From: Brevibacterium aurantiacum | GTDB lineage: Bacteria > Actinomycetota > Actinomycetes > Actinomycetales > Brevibacteriaceae | NCBI RefSeq assembly: GCF_900169065.1 | Contig: NZ_FXZB01000020.1 | Location: 1 to 64,000, forward strand | Direction: 5' to 3' | DNA: 64,000 nt | Shown: piece by piece, positions 35,486 to 49,084 of the stretch | How the letters are laid out: each line of letters begins with the position of its first letter | Numbering within the stretch: the first letter of the stretch is position 1 | Made by a program: the position numbers and the translations under genes | The notes under the pieces: generated by a model | Databases searched by the model: none | What the model saw: the letters and a program-made list of their open reading frames with translations, nothing else | What the model was told of the DNA's origin: nothing

Positions 35486-36004
35486 GTGACGAATACCGAT
35501 CTCGAACGCGCGCAGACCCTGATCACCTCGATTCCCGACTACCCTCAGCCGGGGGTGAACTTTCGCGATATCTCACCACTCATCGCTGACGGTCCTGCAC
35601 TGCGTGCCGTCACCGAGGCGCTCATCGCACCTTTCGAGGGACAGTTCGACATCGTCGGTGGCCTGGAAGCTCGCGGCTTCCTCTTCGCCGGAACGATCGC
35701 GGCGATGACCGGAGTCGGAATTCTGCCCATCCGCAAGGCCGGCAAACTCCCCCGCCCAGCCGCAGCCGTGTCCTATTCACTCGAATACGGCACCGCGACG
35801 ATCGAGGGTCCTGATGTGCTCAAGGAAGGCGAGCGCGTCCTCCTCGTCGATGACATCCTGGCCACGGGCGGGACCCTGTCTGCTGCTCAGGCTCTCGTGA
35901 AGGAACTTGGCGCCGAGGTGGTCGGCTCAGCCGTGGTCCTCGAGCTCACAGCCCTCGGCGGTCGGTCTCTGACCGGAGAGGTGCACACCGTCTTCGCCGA
36001 CTGA
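35486..36004 (+). CDS. apt: Adenine phosphoribosyltransferase
   Basis: A 172-residue type I phosphoribosyltransferase that salvages adenine to AMP. IPDYPQPGVNFRDISPL is the family start. GLEARGFLFAG is the adenine loop region, and VLLVDDILATGGTLSAA is the PRPP-binding motif. GTG at 35486 gives the normal N terminus and the length is standard. It follows the membrane-protein gene by 3 nt. In many actinomycetes apt sits near secDF/relA; that context is missing here. Confidence 0.96.
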   Translation: MTNTDLERAQTLITSIPDYPQPGVNFRDISPLIADGPALRAVTEALIAPFEGQFDIVGGLEARGFLFAGTIAAMTGVGILPIRKAGKLPRPAAAVSYSLEYGTATIEGPDVLKEGERVLLVDDILATGGTLSAAQALVKELGAEVVGSAVVLELTALGGRSLTGEVHTVFAD

Positions 36005-36072
36005 TGGGCGGCAGCCGTCCGCGAAAGCCCCGTCGGAGCATCCACCGCACCTCCCAACATCGACACCGCCGT

Positions 36073-37068
36073 TCATGGACATGTGTCGTAGCTGTCTCGC
36101 AGCTGCGTCTGAGCCTTGATCGCCTCAGTGGTCATAAACTGGCTCGGCTCTTTCTCCTTTGCGCTGTCATGTGCATAGTCGCAGCTGCCGACACTGATAT
36201 GGCCGCCGGTCAGTAGGTTCCCATCCGTCGACCTGGACGAACCGACGCTCCAGTTGAAAGACCAGGGAGCCGAAGTACCTGAGTCGGCCCGATCAATGAT
36301 GTCCTCGAGACGACCCACAACGTCGGGCCCTGAATCAACGGTTACGGTTAGGTTCGTCAGGTGGTCGCCGTCAATCTCAATCCGTTGCATGACCTTTTCG
36401 AGGTCGGTGCCCACCGCCGATTCCAGTTTGTCCTGCGCCTGCACTGAATAGGGGAATGTCACTGACCACTGGGCATCGTTGCCTCGGTCCAGACGCAACT
36501 GAATCTCTTCGGAACCGAATTGGTCCCGGACCGCTGTGATCACGTCGAACGGACTCCCGGACGCACTATCGATTTCAAGGATGTCCTCGCTGTACCTGTC
36601 ATCCCATGAATCGAACCAGGTCACCCCTCCCACGCCCAGAGCTGAGGTGAGCGCGCGGAGGCGGGATGGCAGATGTTTCAGAGACTCGACGGCAGTCTCT
36701 GTCCGAAGGGCGATGGTGAGTCCCGACTGTTTCACCGTCAGTCCACGGTCGAAGTTGTCGAACTCAGATCCGATTTCATCGTTGAGGGTGGACGCCACAT
36801 GGATTGCCTTCTCGTCAGTTGCTCCGTCGGCCATGATGGCGACGTAGGTGAGTCTCTGTACTGAATTGTCTTTCCTGTAGTAGGTCGCAACCGTCTCCAC
36901 TCCTGGCAACGCGGATAGCACGTCCCCGATTTCGTCTGCCCGCGAACTGAGATCTGGACTTGGATTGGGATCTGGACTTCTTTCACATCCAGACAGTCCG
37001 AAGATCATCACCATGACAGCAATCATGGCGAGGGTGACTCTGCGGACGGGAACCCTGGCTTCGAACAT
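36073..37068 (-). CDS. Predicted lipoprotein of unknown function
   Basis: A 331-residue lipoprotein. A basic N terminus and hydrophobic core end in the lipobox FGLSGC with Cys28, followed by a polar linker (ERSPDPNPSPDLSSRADE). The remainder is a soluble alpha/beta-like domain with two similar-looking halves (both containing TVKQSG/TVTVDSG-type strands), so an internal duplication is possible. No enzyme motif is seen. ATG at 37068 is preceded by GGAGAC. It is convergent with apt and transcribed alone. Lipid anchoring outside the membrane follows from the lipobox. Confidence 0.75.
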   Translation of the reverse strand: MFEARVPVRRVTLAMIAVMVMIFGLSGCERSPDPNPSPDLSSRADEIGDVLSALPGVETVATYYRKDNSVQRLTYVAIMADGATDEKAIHVASTLNDEIGSEFDNFDRGLTVKQSGLTIALRTETAVESLKHLPSRLRALTSALGVGGVTWFDSWDDRYSEDILEIDSASGSPFDVITAVRDQFGSEEIQLRLDRGNDAQWSVTFPYSVQAQDKLESAVGTDLEKVMQRIEIDGDHLTNLTVTVDSGPDVVGRLEDIIDRADSGTSAPWSFNWSVGSSRSTDGNLLTGGHISVGSCDYAHDSAKEKEPSQFMTTEAIKAQTQLRDSYDTCP

Positions 37069-37213
37069 GTCTCCAACGTAGTGAAGGACTTCAGACAGGG
37101 AGTGCCAGCAGTGTTCCAGTCCCGTTACGCGCCGGTGGCGCGCGGCACCGAATTCCGCATGACATCGTGTCGATCACACCTGGGAATACTGTTCTTCCGT
37201 CGTGACGTTATAG

Positions 37214-38110
<897 letters not shown>

Positions 38111-38164
38111 GGTTCTGACGTCAGCTGAGGTTTGTGATCTGAACCGAGGTTGAACGTCCAAAGA

Positions 38165-38200
38165 CCCGCTTGGAGCTTCATCGCTCCAGGCGGGCCTTTT
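38165..38200 (+). terminator. Intrinsic terminator after the aldo/keto reductase
   Basis: A 12-bp stem, CCCGCTTGGAGC (38165-38176) with 38183-38194 (one G-T pair), loop TTCATC, followed by CCTTTT. It lies 55 nt after the stop codon. Confidence 0.85.
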
Positions 38201-38249
38201 CAGTGTCTTCCAGCAGTACTTTTTGCCATCTCCCATCTGGCCTTGGACG

Positions 38250-39191
38250 TCAGGTGAGCAGACGAACCGGCTCCCCCGCCATCCACGCGGCGATGTTCTC
38301 GACAGTCTGGGTGAAGAAGATCCGATACGTGTCTTCGGTGACATAACCCAGGTGCGGAGTCAGCACGGTCCGCGGAGTGCTGCGCAGAGCATGATCATGT
38401 GGCAACGGCTCAAGGTCATACACGTCGATCCCCGCGCCGCGAATGCGACCTGCAGCCAATGCGTCCTGCAGTGCTTCCATGTCGACGAGGCCCGCCCGAG
38501 AGGTGTTGATGAAGATGCTGTTCGGCTTCATCAGTGACAGTTCCTTCGCAGCGACAAGCAGGCGGCTGCGTTCGCTGAGCTTATAGTGCACGGTCACGAC
38601 GTCAGAGGTTGAGAAGAGTTCCTCTTTGCTCACTGCGTGCGCCCCGACATCGGCTGCCCGCTCCTCGTCGAGGTTCTGACTCCAGGCCACGACGTCCATG
38701 CCGAAGGCGGCCCCGACCCGGGCGACCTGGGTGCCGAGTCTGCCGAGTCCGATGATCCCGAGTCGGTGCCCGAAGAGGTCACCGCCGACGGTGGACTGCC
38801 AGCCGCCGGAGTGCATCGCGGCGTCTTCGGTGGGGATGCTGCGCAGCACCGAGAGAATGAGTCCCCAGGTCAGCTCCGGGGTCGCCGAGGTGGTGGATTC
38901 GGTCCCGCAGACCGTGATCCCCTGGGCTCGTGCCGCATCCAGATCGATTGATGCGTTGACTCGTCCCGTGGTCACGAGGAGTTTGAGATCGCGCAACTGG
39001 GCCAGTCGCTCGGCAGAGAAGAGGGTGCGTTCACGCATGGCAACGACAACCTCGGCGCCGTCCACCGTCTGCACCAGATCCTCGGTGTCGTGGATCGGGC
39101 GGGAGACGAATTCGACCTCGGCCCCAAGCTCCTGCCAGTTGGCAAAGTCTGCCGCCACATTCTGGTAGTCGTCGAGCACAACGATGTGCAT
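38250..39191 (-). CDS. D-2-hydroxyacid dehydrogenase family protein
   Basis: A 313-residue NAD-dependent dehydrogenase. The N terminus MHIVVLDDYQNVAADFANW belongs to the phosphoglycerate dehydrogenase-like subgroup. The NAD motif is IIGLGRLGTQVARVGAAFGM. Catalytic Arg is in FINTSRAGLVD and His in VLTPHLGYVTED. It lacks ACT or other regulatory domains, so it differs from SerA; substrates may be hydroxypyruvate or another 2-keto acid. ATG at 39191 has AAGGACAGG upstream. It is transcribed alone, convergent with the aldo/keto reductase. Confidence 0.88.
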   Translation of the reverse strand: MHIVVLDDYQNVAADFANWQELGAEVEFVSRPIHDTEDLVQTVDGAEVVVAMRERTLFSAERLAQLRDLKLLVTTGRVNASIDLDAARAQGITVCGTESTTSATPELTWGLILSVLRSIPTEDAAMHSGGWQSTVGGDLFGHRLGIIGLGRLGTQVARVGAAFGMDVVAWSQNLDEERAADVGAHAVSKEELFSTSDVVTVHYKLSERSRLLVAAKELSLMKPNSIFINTSRAGLVDMEALQDALAAGRIRGAGIDVYDLEPLPHDHALRSTPRTVLTPHLGYVTEDTYRIFFTQTVENIAAWMAGEPVRLLT

Positions 39192-39286
39192 GCCTGTCCT
39201 TCCTCTGATGTCGCGGGATTCTGGAAGCATCCCTGACTTTCATCAATCATCCCTGTCTTTCATCGTATAGCCGATAGGCTGGGCCG

Positions 39287-39850
39287 GTGAGCGCACCGAT
39301 CATCCTCAGACAACGCAGCGGCCCCATCATCACGATCATCGTCTGGGCGTTTCTCGCACTGCTCCTGATCGACGCGATCGTGCGCGGCTCCTGGGACACC
39401 GTCGGAACGTTCCTCCCGCCGCTGGCTCTGGTGGGATGGCTCGTCTTCATCCTCCTGTGGAGACCAGCCGTCATCGTCGGATCCGAGCAGGTCGTGATCC
39501 GCGAGATCCTGCGCACAACCACTGTGCCCTTCGCCAACATCACAGACATCAGGCTGAGCACCATCGTCTCCATCATGGCGATCGCACCGAACGGGGCTGA
39601 ACGCACCTACCGCCCGTGGAATGCGCCAGGGATGCCGCGCCGCAAAGTCGACTCGGGTCTCACCGGTGGCACACGTCCGGAGTCGGTCGACAACCACCCG
39701 TCCTTCGAACTGCTCCGACGCTGGGAGAATTTCGATGCCCGTGCGAAGACCGCGACCACGCCCACCGACCCCACCACAACGGTGTGGAACCTCGGCGTGG
39801 TGGGAGTCAGTCTCGTCCTCATACTGCTCGACATCTTCAGCAGGCTATAG
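39287..39850 (+). CDS. PH-like domain membrane protein
   Basis: A 187-residue membrane protein. Two N-terminal helices (about 14-32 and 41-58) are followed by a compact region (about 60-130: VIVGSEQVVIREILRTTTVPFANITDI) that resembles small bacterial PH-like domains attached to membrane pairs. A C-terminal hydrophobic segment ends in IFSRL. Function is unknown. The start is GTG at 39287. It is divergent from the D-2-hydroxyacid dehydrogenase, leaving a 95-nt shared promoter region. Confidence 0.65.
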   Translation: MSAPIILRQRSGPIITIIVWAFLALLLIDAIVRGSWDTVGTFLPPLALVGWLVFILLWRPAVIVGSEQVVIREILRTTTVPFANITDIRLSTIVSIMAIAPNGAERTYRPWNAPGMPRRKVDSGLTGGTRPESVDNHPSFELLRRWENFDARAKTATTPTDPTTTVWNLGVVGVSLVLILLDIFSRL

Positions 39851-39925
39851 AACCTCGGCAGCCTCGAGAACTTGGAAGGTCTCGAGAACCTGAATAGTGA
39901 GAGCTTCTGGAGGTTCACAGTGTAT

Positions 39926-39968
39926 AAAAAGCCGGCCCCGCGAGAGAACGTGAGCCCACGGGACCGGC
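39926..39968 (-). terminator. Intrinsic terminator after the peptide-import operon
   Basis: On the minus strand GCCGGTCCCG (39959-39968) pairs with CGGGGCCGGC (39931-39940) including one T-G wobble, and TTTTT follows (39926-39930). It lies 52 nt beyond the stop of the substrate-binding protein gene. Confidence 0.88.
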
Positions 39969-40020
39969 GATGAGGGGTGATCGAGACGATCACATTCGAA
40001 TCAGACGAAGAGTCTCAGAA

Positions 40021-41718
40021 TCACTTCTTGAAACCGATGCTCGTCCAATCGGGAGTTTCGAGCTGACGCGGCCCGAGATTCATGATGTCGTTCTTGACAC
40101 CCCAGACATATGGGGTCGGGTAGAACGGGATCAGCGGCTTGAGTTTGAGCACTTCGGCATCGCCCTCGTTTGCCAGCTTCTTCGACTCGGCAGGATCAAG
40201 GGTCTTCGTCGCGGCCTTGAACTTCTCACCGATCGCGTCGCTGGAGATCTTCGAATAGTTCTGCTCGGATTCGGCCGGGTAGAACAGGTTCGAACCTGAC
40301 GAGATCGGGAAAGCCGTTCCTTCCCAGGTGAACGTGGCCATGTCGAAGTTGCCGTTGAGCACGTGGTCAGCGAAATACGCGGCCACCGGGACGGTCTCGA
40401 TTTTGATCTTGAAGCCGATCTCGTTGAGGTCCTTCATGATCTGCTCCGCACGCTGAGCGTTCGAGGCGGTATCGGCGGGAACAACGATGTTGAACTTCAG
40501 CTTCTCGCCGTCCTTGGCACGAATTCCGTCGTCGCCTGCTTTCCAACCAGCGTCGTCGAGAATCTTCTTCGCGGCTTCCGGATCGAAGTCCAGGCTTCCC
40601 TCCGTGTTGTCCTGGTAACCGTCCTGGCCCGGCATGAAGGTGACATTGTTGACCAGGGTCACTGGTGCTTCGACGGGGCCTATGGCTGCCTGGGCGATGG
40701 CCTCACGGTTGATGGCGTGGCCGACGGCGTCGCGGACTTCCTGCTCCTTGAGGGCGCCCTTCTCCGCATTCATCGTCACGTGAGTCCACTGCATGCCTTG
40801 TGATTTGTAGATCTCACCGTCTTCACGTTTCCCAGCCGTCTCATATGAGTCGCCGTCGGTGCCGATGTCGACGAGGTCGATCTCCTTGTTTGCATAGGCT
40901 TGGGCCTGCTGTGCCTGCGAGACGACCTTGAAGATGACCTTGTCCAACTTGGGTTCCTGACCCCACCACTTGTCGTTCTTCACCATGGTGATGACACCGG
41001 ACTTGTTGTCGACCTTCTCAGCCTTGAATGGTCCGTTCGACGGCAGCACCTTCTTCGCATAGTCCTTGTTGAAGGTGTCCGGATCTTCCGTGATTTCGTT
41101 AGGCACAGAGGCGTCGATGTAGTTGGGCCAGTCGATGTTCGGGGTCTTGAAGGTCACCTTGACGTTGTGCTTGTCGTCGCCGGCCTCGATGCTCTCGATG
41201 TCCTCATACCCCTTGGTCGAGGCAACTTCATATTCATCGTGTTTGCCGTCTCTGGTCTGCCAGAATGCTTTGTAGTCCTCGACGTCGATCGGCGTACCGT
41301 CTTCCCAGACAGCGTCCTTATTGAGTTTGACATCGATGACGAGCGGATCTTCGCTGGCGATCTCCACGCTCTCCGCGTAGTTCTTGTCGACTTCCCAGCT
41401 GCCATCGTCCTTGATTTTGACTGGCCCACCTAGTGACGTGCCGTAGATATTGTTGTTGTCCACGTGCGCGCCGTCGGCGTGGTAGTAGTTGAGGCTGGCC
41501 GGGATCTCGGTCATCGGATAGGTGAGCGTTCCGCCATCGGCGATCTCATCGTAGCCGGCTTTCTGGTAGTCAACGGACGGCAGGCCTGAGATCTCCTCGT
41601 TCGCCTTGTCGCTGTCGACTCCTTTGGAGTCCTTGTTGTCCTGTTGGCAACCGGAGAGGGCCAGCCCCAATGCCGCAGTCGCAGCGACAACCACTGTCGC
41701 TTTGTTTCTCATCTTCAT
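40021..41718 (-). CDS. Peptide ABC transporter substrate-binding lipoprotein
   Basis: A 565-residue extracellular solute-binding protein of family 5. The signal peptide ends in ALSGC with Cys24 as lipid anchor. The mature part has the DppA/OppA layout: YHADGAHVDNNNIYG at the front, WEDGTPIDVEDYKAFWQ in the first lobe, then NREAIAQAAIGPVEAPVT and the second lobe. It delivers di- or oligopeptides (or similar ligands) to the permease encoded upstream. ATG at 41718 follows GAGGAA. Unusually it is the last gene of the operon, after permeases and ATPase. Confidence 0.93.
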   Translation of the reverse strand: MKMRNKATVVVAATAALGLALSGCQQDNKDSKGVDSDKANEEISGLPSVDYQKAGYDEIADGGTLTYPMTEIPASLNYYHADGAHVDNNNIYGTSLGGPVKIKDDGSWEVDKNYAESVEIASEDPLVIDVKLNKDAVWEDGTPIDVEDYKAFWQTRDGKHDEYEVASTKGYEDIESIEAGDDKHNVKVTFKTPNIDWPNYIDASVPNEITEDPDTFNKDYAKKVLPSNGPFKAEKVDNKSGVITMVKNDKWWGQEPKLDKVIFKVVSQAQQAQAYANKEIDLVDIGTDGDSYETAGKREDGEIYKSQGMQWTHVTMNAEKGALKEQEVRDAVGHAINREAIAQAAIGPVEAPVTLVNNVTFMPGQDGYQDNTEGSLDFDPEAAKKILDDAGWKAGDDGIRAKDGEKLKFNIVVPADTASNAQRAEQIMKDLNEIGFKIKIETVPVAAYFADHVLNGNFDMATFTWEGTAFPISSGSNLFYPAESEQNYSKISSDAIGEKFKAATKTLDPAESKKLANEGDAEVLKLKPLIPFYPTPYVWGVKNDIMNLGPRQLETPDWTSIGFKK

Positions 41719-41778
41719 GAGTTCCTCTTTCCTGTTCTCTGTGTGGTGATCGATGGATGAGTACTGTGTCGGGTTCGT

Positions 41779-43876
<2,098 letters not shown>

Positions 43877-43884
<8 letters not shown>

Positions 43885-44794
43885 GGTTGACTCCTGAGGT
43901 GGGATCGATGGCGTCACGGAGCGCATCGGCCATCAGGCTGATGGCGAACAGCATGAGGACGAGGACGCCTGCGGGAAAGACGAAGAGCCACGGACGGGTC
44001 ACAGCCGCCCCGGAGCCCTCAGCCAGGAGTGTGCCGATGGAGACATCGGGCTTCTGGATTCCGAGGTTGAAGTAGCTCAGCGAAGTTTCGGTCAGGATCG
44101 CTGAGACCACGCCCAAAGTGGCATCGACGATGAGGATCGACGCGACGTTCGGGATGATGTGCCGGCTCAGTATCCGTGGAGTGGAGACGCCCATGTACCG
44201 CGCCGCCTTGACGAAGTCACGGTCCTTGATCGCCTTCGTCTGGTTTCTCACAACTTGGGCCATGATCATCCACCCGAACAGGGCGAGGAACACGACGATC
44301 GCCATCCACGACAGCTGGCGCAGCATCGGGGCCAGAAGCACGAGGATGAAGAACGCAGGCAGGACGAGGAGCAGGTTGATGAACCACACGATGACGACCT
44401 CGATGCGGCCGCCGAAGTATCCCGCTGTCGAACCGATGATCGCGGCTAGGAGGCTCGCTGCGGGCCCGGCGATGATGCCGATGAGCAGAGATTTCTGCAG
44501 TCCCGCCACGGTTTGGGCGTAGATATCCTGGCCGATGGTGTTCGTGCCGAACCAGTGCTGCGGGCTCGGTGCCTCGTTGAGTGCGTGGATGTCCTGGTCA
44601 GTCGGCGTATAGATGTTGATCGTGTTGCCGAATATTGCGAACAGGACGAAGAACCCCAGCATGATGCCGCCGACCCAGAAGCGCGGGGTCGAGCGCAGTC
44701 GGCGCCAGACCAAGGTCAGACGGGAGGTCGGCTTCGAACGACGAGGCACAACCTCGGTGTCGGCAGTCGTGGAGATCGGAAGATCGGTGGCCAT
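43877..44794 (-). CDS. Peptide ABC transporter permease, DppC type
   Basis: A 305-residue inner-membrane permease with an OppC-like N-terminal segment (ISTTADTEVVPRRSKPTSR, cytosolic), then a first helix and the soluble loop with HWFGTNTIGQDIYAQ, typical of DppC. Five further helices follow, with the EAA loop around AARYMGVSTPRILSRHIIPN. ATG at 44794 starts 1 nt after the DppB-like stop. It pairs with the DppB-like permease. Confidence 0.94.
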
Positions 44795-44795
44795 G

Positions 44796-45779
44796 TCAGA
44801 TCCTCACTCTCGGGTCGAGGGCAGCGTAGAGGATCTCCGAGAGGGTCGAAGAGATCAGAGTCAGCACTGCGATGAACAGGACGGACCCGGCAGCAGCATT
44901 GATATCGGACTGCAGGATCGAGTTGATGGTGAACTCCCCCATGCCGTGCCAGGAGAACACCACCTCGAGCATCGCCGATCCTGCGACCAACGTGCCGAAG
45001 GCGTAGGCGAAGTAGGTCGACATCGGGATGAGGGCAACGCGAACACCGTGCTTGACCAAGGCGGTCTTGCGGGTGCGCCCTTTCGATCTCGCGGTGCGGA
45101 TGAAATCAGAGGCCAGCACATCGAGCATGACCGAGCGCTGATAACGCGAGTAGGTGGCAGCACCCATCATCACCAATGCCAATGTCGGCAACAGCATATG
45201 TGAGAGCTGATCGGTGAACCACGGAAAGAAGCCCGGCGGTATGTCCGCCGTGTATTCACCTGAAAAGCGAATCAGGGTTGTGCCGATGAGACCGTTGAAG
45301 GCGGTGGCGATGATCATTAGCACCACGCCAATCACAAATGTCGGAGTGGCGATGATCAGATAGGACGCATAAGTCACTGTCTGGTCAGAGGCCTTGTATT
45401 GCTTAACCGCGCCCCACACGCCGAGGACGACGCCCAGGATGGCTCCGAGGATGGAACCGATGAGCAGAAGTTTGAGGCTGACCCCTGCCCGGGTCATGAT
45501 CTCTTGGAAGACCGGATTGTTGTGGACCGTCGTAGAGAAGTCCCCGTGGAGGAAGATCCCCGTCAGCCAGGCCCACGTACGCTCGATGATCGGAACATCC
45601 GGATTGGTCCCGTGTCCGTTGAGGATCGACTTGATCGAGGCTTCTGACAGCGGCGGATTCTGGCCCCGATACCGCGCGGCCGGATCCATGAACGCACTGG
45701 AGGTGATGTAGGCGGTGACCGTGGCGATGAACGCCAGGATGAAATAGTTGACGAATCGCCGGAGAACGTATTTTCCCAT
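44796..45779 (-). CDS. Peptide ABC transporter permease, DppB type
   Basis: A 327-residue permease and first gene of the operon. It starts MGKYVLRRFVNYFILAFIATV, the usual DppB N-terminal helix, followed by a large periplasmic loop and five more helices. The EAA-like loop is DVLASDFIRTARSKGRTRKTALVKHGVR. The order of the operon is DppB, DppC, DppDF fusion, binding protein. A 458-nt gap separates it from ilvD, so its promoter lies there. Confidence 0.94.
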   Translation of the reverse strand: MGKYVLRRFVNYFILAFIATVTAYITSSAFMDPAARYRGQNPPLSEASIKSILNGHGTNPDVPIIERTWAWLTGIFLHGDFSTTVHNNPVFQEIMTRAGVSLKLLLIGSILGAILGVVLGVWGAVKQYKASDQTVTYASYLIIATPTFVIGVVLMIIATAFNGLIGTTLIRFSGEYTADIPPGFFPWFTDQLSHMLLPTLALVMMGAATYSRYQRSVMLDVLASDFIRTARSKGRTRKTALVKHGVRVALIPMSTYFAYAFGTLVAGSAMLEVVFSWHGMGEFTINSILQSDINAAAGSVLFIAVLTLISSTLSEILYAALDPRVRI

Positions 45780-46134
45780 GCCGAGACCTAAATCGCTGCG
45801 ACTCGAGAACTTTCGTGATTATTCTCTGACTGATGCATCGGTCCGGGGATGAGGGAATAGATCTCTTTGCGAATCTCGAGGGGTGTGCGAGTCATCTGCG
45901 GTCAAAGTTCCTTTGCGTCAAGTGTCGTCAGCTCAGCTACTCTGCGCGGTTCATCCGTGAACCATCACAAACAACTGAACGTAAGTTGTACTGTATCCAG
46001 ATGTGATCCCCCACACAAAGCACCTTGCACAATTTCTTTCTCTCCATCCGAGGGTGCCGCAGATTCTCGGGCGACACGCCGTGATTACAGTTGGGTAACA
46101 AGGGGTGGTCTTCTGCCTCTTCGGGCACAGAAGA
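45780..46134 (-). promoter_or_regulatory. Leader and promoter region of the peptide-import operon
   Basis: No gene is supported here. Two inverted repeats stand side by side: GGTTCA-TCCG-TGAACC (45948-45963) and ACAACT-N7-AGTTGT (45971-45989), about 170-210 nt before the DppB-like start. They could be binding sites for one or two regulators. An imperfect CTTCTG/CAGAAG hairpin lies at 46110-46133, near the ilvD end. Confidence 0.45.
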
Positions 46135-46172
46135 GCCGAGGTGGTGCGGACATTGGTCCGCACCACCTCGGC
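46135..46172 (-). terminator. 17-bp perfect hairpin after ilvD made from two inverted GCCGAGGTGG words
   Basis: GCCGAGGTGGTGCGGAC (46135-46151), loop ATTG, then the exact complement (46156-46172). It lies 66 nt beyond the ilvD stop and can end transcription from that gene, though no T-run follows. Both arms begin with the window-wide recurrent word. Confidence 0.8.
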
Positions 46173-46237
46173 GATGGATCGATCCCCGCTATCCGGGACT
46201 CGACTGTTCGATGATCAGATCATCGGGTGTCCCCTGC

Positions 46238-47950
<1,713 letters not shown>

Positions 47951-48010
47951 GCAGGCACTCTACGCCGGAGTCCATCATGTATATGCCAAGTTCTCGCATG
48001 TTGGAACTTG

Positions 48011-48076
48011 TTTTGGGCGGTCGATCGAGAACCGGTCGGCAGTTCCTCGAGAACGTGCCGACAGTTCCTCGAGAAC
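48011..48076. repeat. Three 22-bp tandem units upstream of ilvD
   Basis: Units 48011-48032, 48033-48054 and 48055-48076 each end in CGAGAAC. The last two share CAGTTCCTCGAGAAC exactly; the first is diverged (GGTCGATCGAGAAC). Each GTTC-N5-GAAC is itself a partial inverted repeat. The array lies 61-126 nt before the ilvD start and just after the end of the 2-hydroxyacid dehydrogenase gene. Confidence 0.6.
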
Positions 48077-48084
48077 CGCTGCGA

Positions 48085-49032
48085 TCACTCCGTCGAGACG
48101 AGGTTGAGCGGCTGCTCGCCGTCGTTGAGTCGGCGCACCTGCTCGGCCAGGATCTGCACCACGCGAGGCTCGAACGCCGAGGTGTCGCCGCCTTCATGAG
48201 GTGTGATGAGAGTGTTCGGGGTCCCCCACAGCGGATGGTTCTCCGGCAGCGGCTCGGGATCCATGACGTCAAGCGCGGCGTGGAGACGGCCGGTGCTCAG
48301 CTCGGCCACGAGGGCATCGGTGTCAACGACCTTGCCTCGAGCGACGTTGACGATGAGAGCGTTGTCGGGCAGCCGGGACAGGAAGTCCTTGTTTACGAGC
48401 TGGTTGGTCGACTCGGTCAGAGGCGTGATGAGGACGACGACCTCAGTGTGGGGCAACAGTGTCGGCAGCTCATCGACACTGTGGATCTTCCCGCGATCGT
48501 CTTCACGAGCGGTCGTCGCCACCCGCGTGAGGTCGACCTCGAAGGGAGCGAACCGATCGGCGATCGCCGAGCCGATCTCGCCGGCGCCGATGATCATGAC
48601 ACGGCGATCCTGCAGGGAGCGGTTGCGTTTGTGGTTCCAGATCCTCGCGCTCTGCGCACGAACGGCATCATCGATGCCGCGCAGGCTGGCCAAAGTCAGT
48701 GTCAGGGCGAGTTCGGCCGTTCCGCCTGTGTGCACGCCCGAGGCCGTCGCCACCTTGATGCCGCGCTCCGGCAGGTGAGCGACAGGGTCGTACCCGGTGG
48801 TCTGCGTGATGACCAGGCCCAGGTTCGGCAGCTCGTCGAGCAGTTCGATGGTCGGTCCCGAATCGAGGTACGGGAGCACGACGACATCGACGTCATCTCG
48901 GCTCAGCTTCGCCGACTTCTCGGCGTCCGAGTAGACGACCAGGTCGACGTTGGCACGCTGGTGCGCCGGAATCCGGGCGATGACGCGGTTGCGGAGTTCA
49001 GAATCTGGGAAGGCAATGGTCTTGATCGACAT
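48085..49032 (-). CDS. 2-hydroxyacid dehydrogenase
   Basis: A 315-residue NAD(P)-dependent dehydrogenase starting MSIKTIAFPDSEL (an ATG two codons earlier at 49038 is possible). The NAD motif is MIIGAGEIGSAIADRFAPF, catalytic Arg in VNVARGKVVD, Glu in DVMDPEPLPENH, and His in LITPHEGGD. The C-terminal residue block PHEGG differs from the usual PHIGG or PHLGY. The substrate is unknown. It runs in the same direction as ilvD with 134 nt between, including the tandem repeats. Confidence 0.88.
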   Translation of the reverse strand: MSIKTIAFPDSELRNRVIARIPAHQRANVDLVVYSDAEKSAKLSRDDVDVVVLPYLDSGPTIELLDELPNLGLVITQTTGYDPVAHLPERGIKVATASGVHTGGTAELALTLTLASLRGIDDAVRAQSARIWNHKRNRSLQDRRVMIIGAGEIGSAIADRFAPFEVDLTRVATTAREDDRGKIHSVDELPTLLPHTEVVVLITPLTESTNQLVNKDFLSRLPDNALIVNVARGKVVDTDALVAELSTGRLHAALDVMDPEPLPENHPLWGTPNTLITPHEGGDTSAFEPRVVQILAEQVRRLNDGEQPLNLVSTE

Positions 49033-49084
49033 GGTCACATTGTCCCACGAACAGGCTCACTCGGGCAGGGGTGTTCAGACTGTC

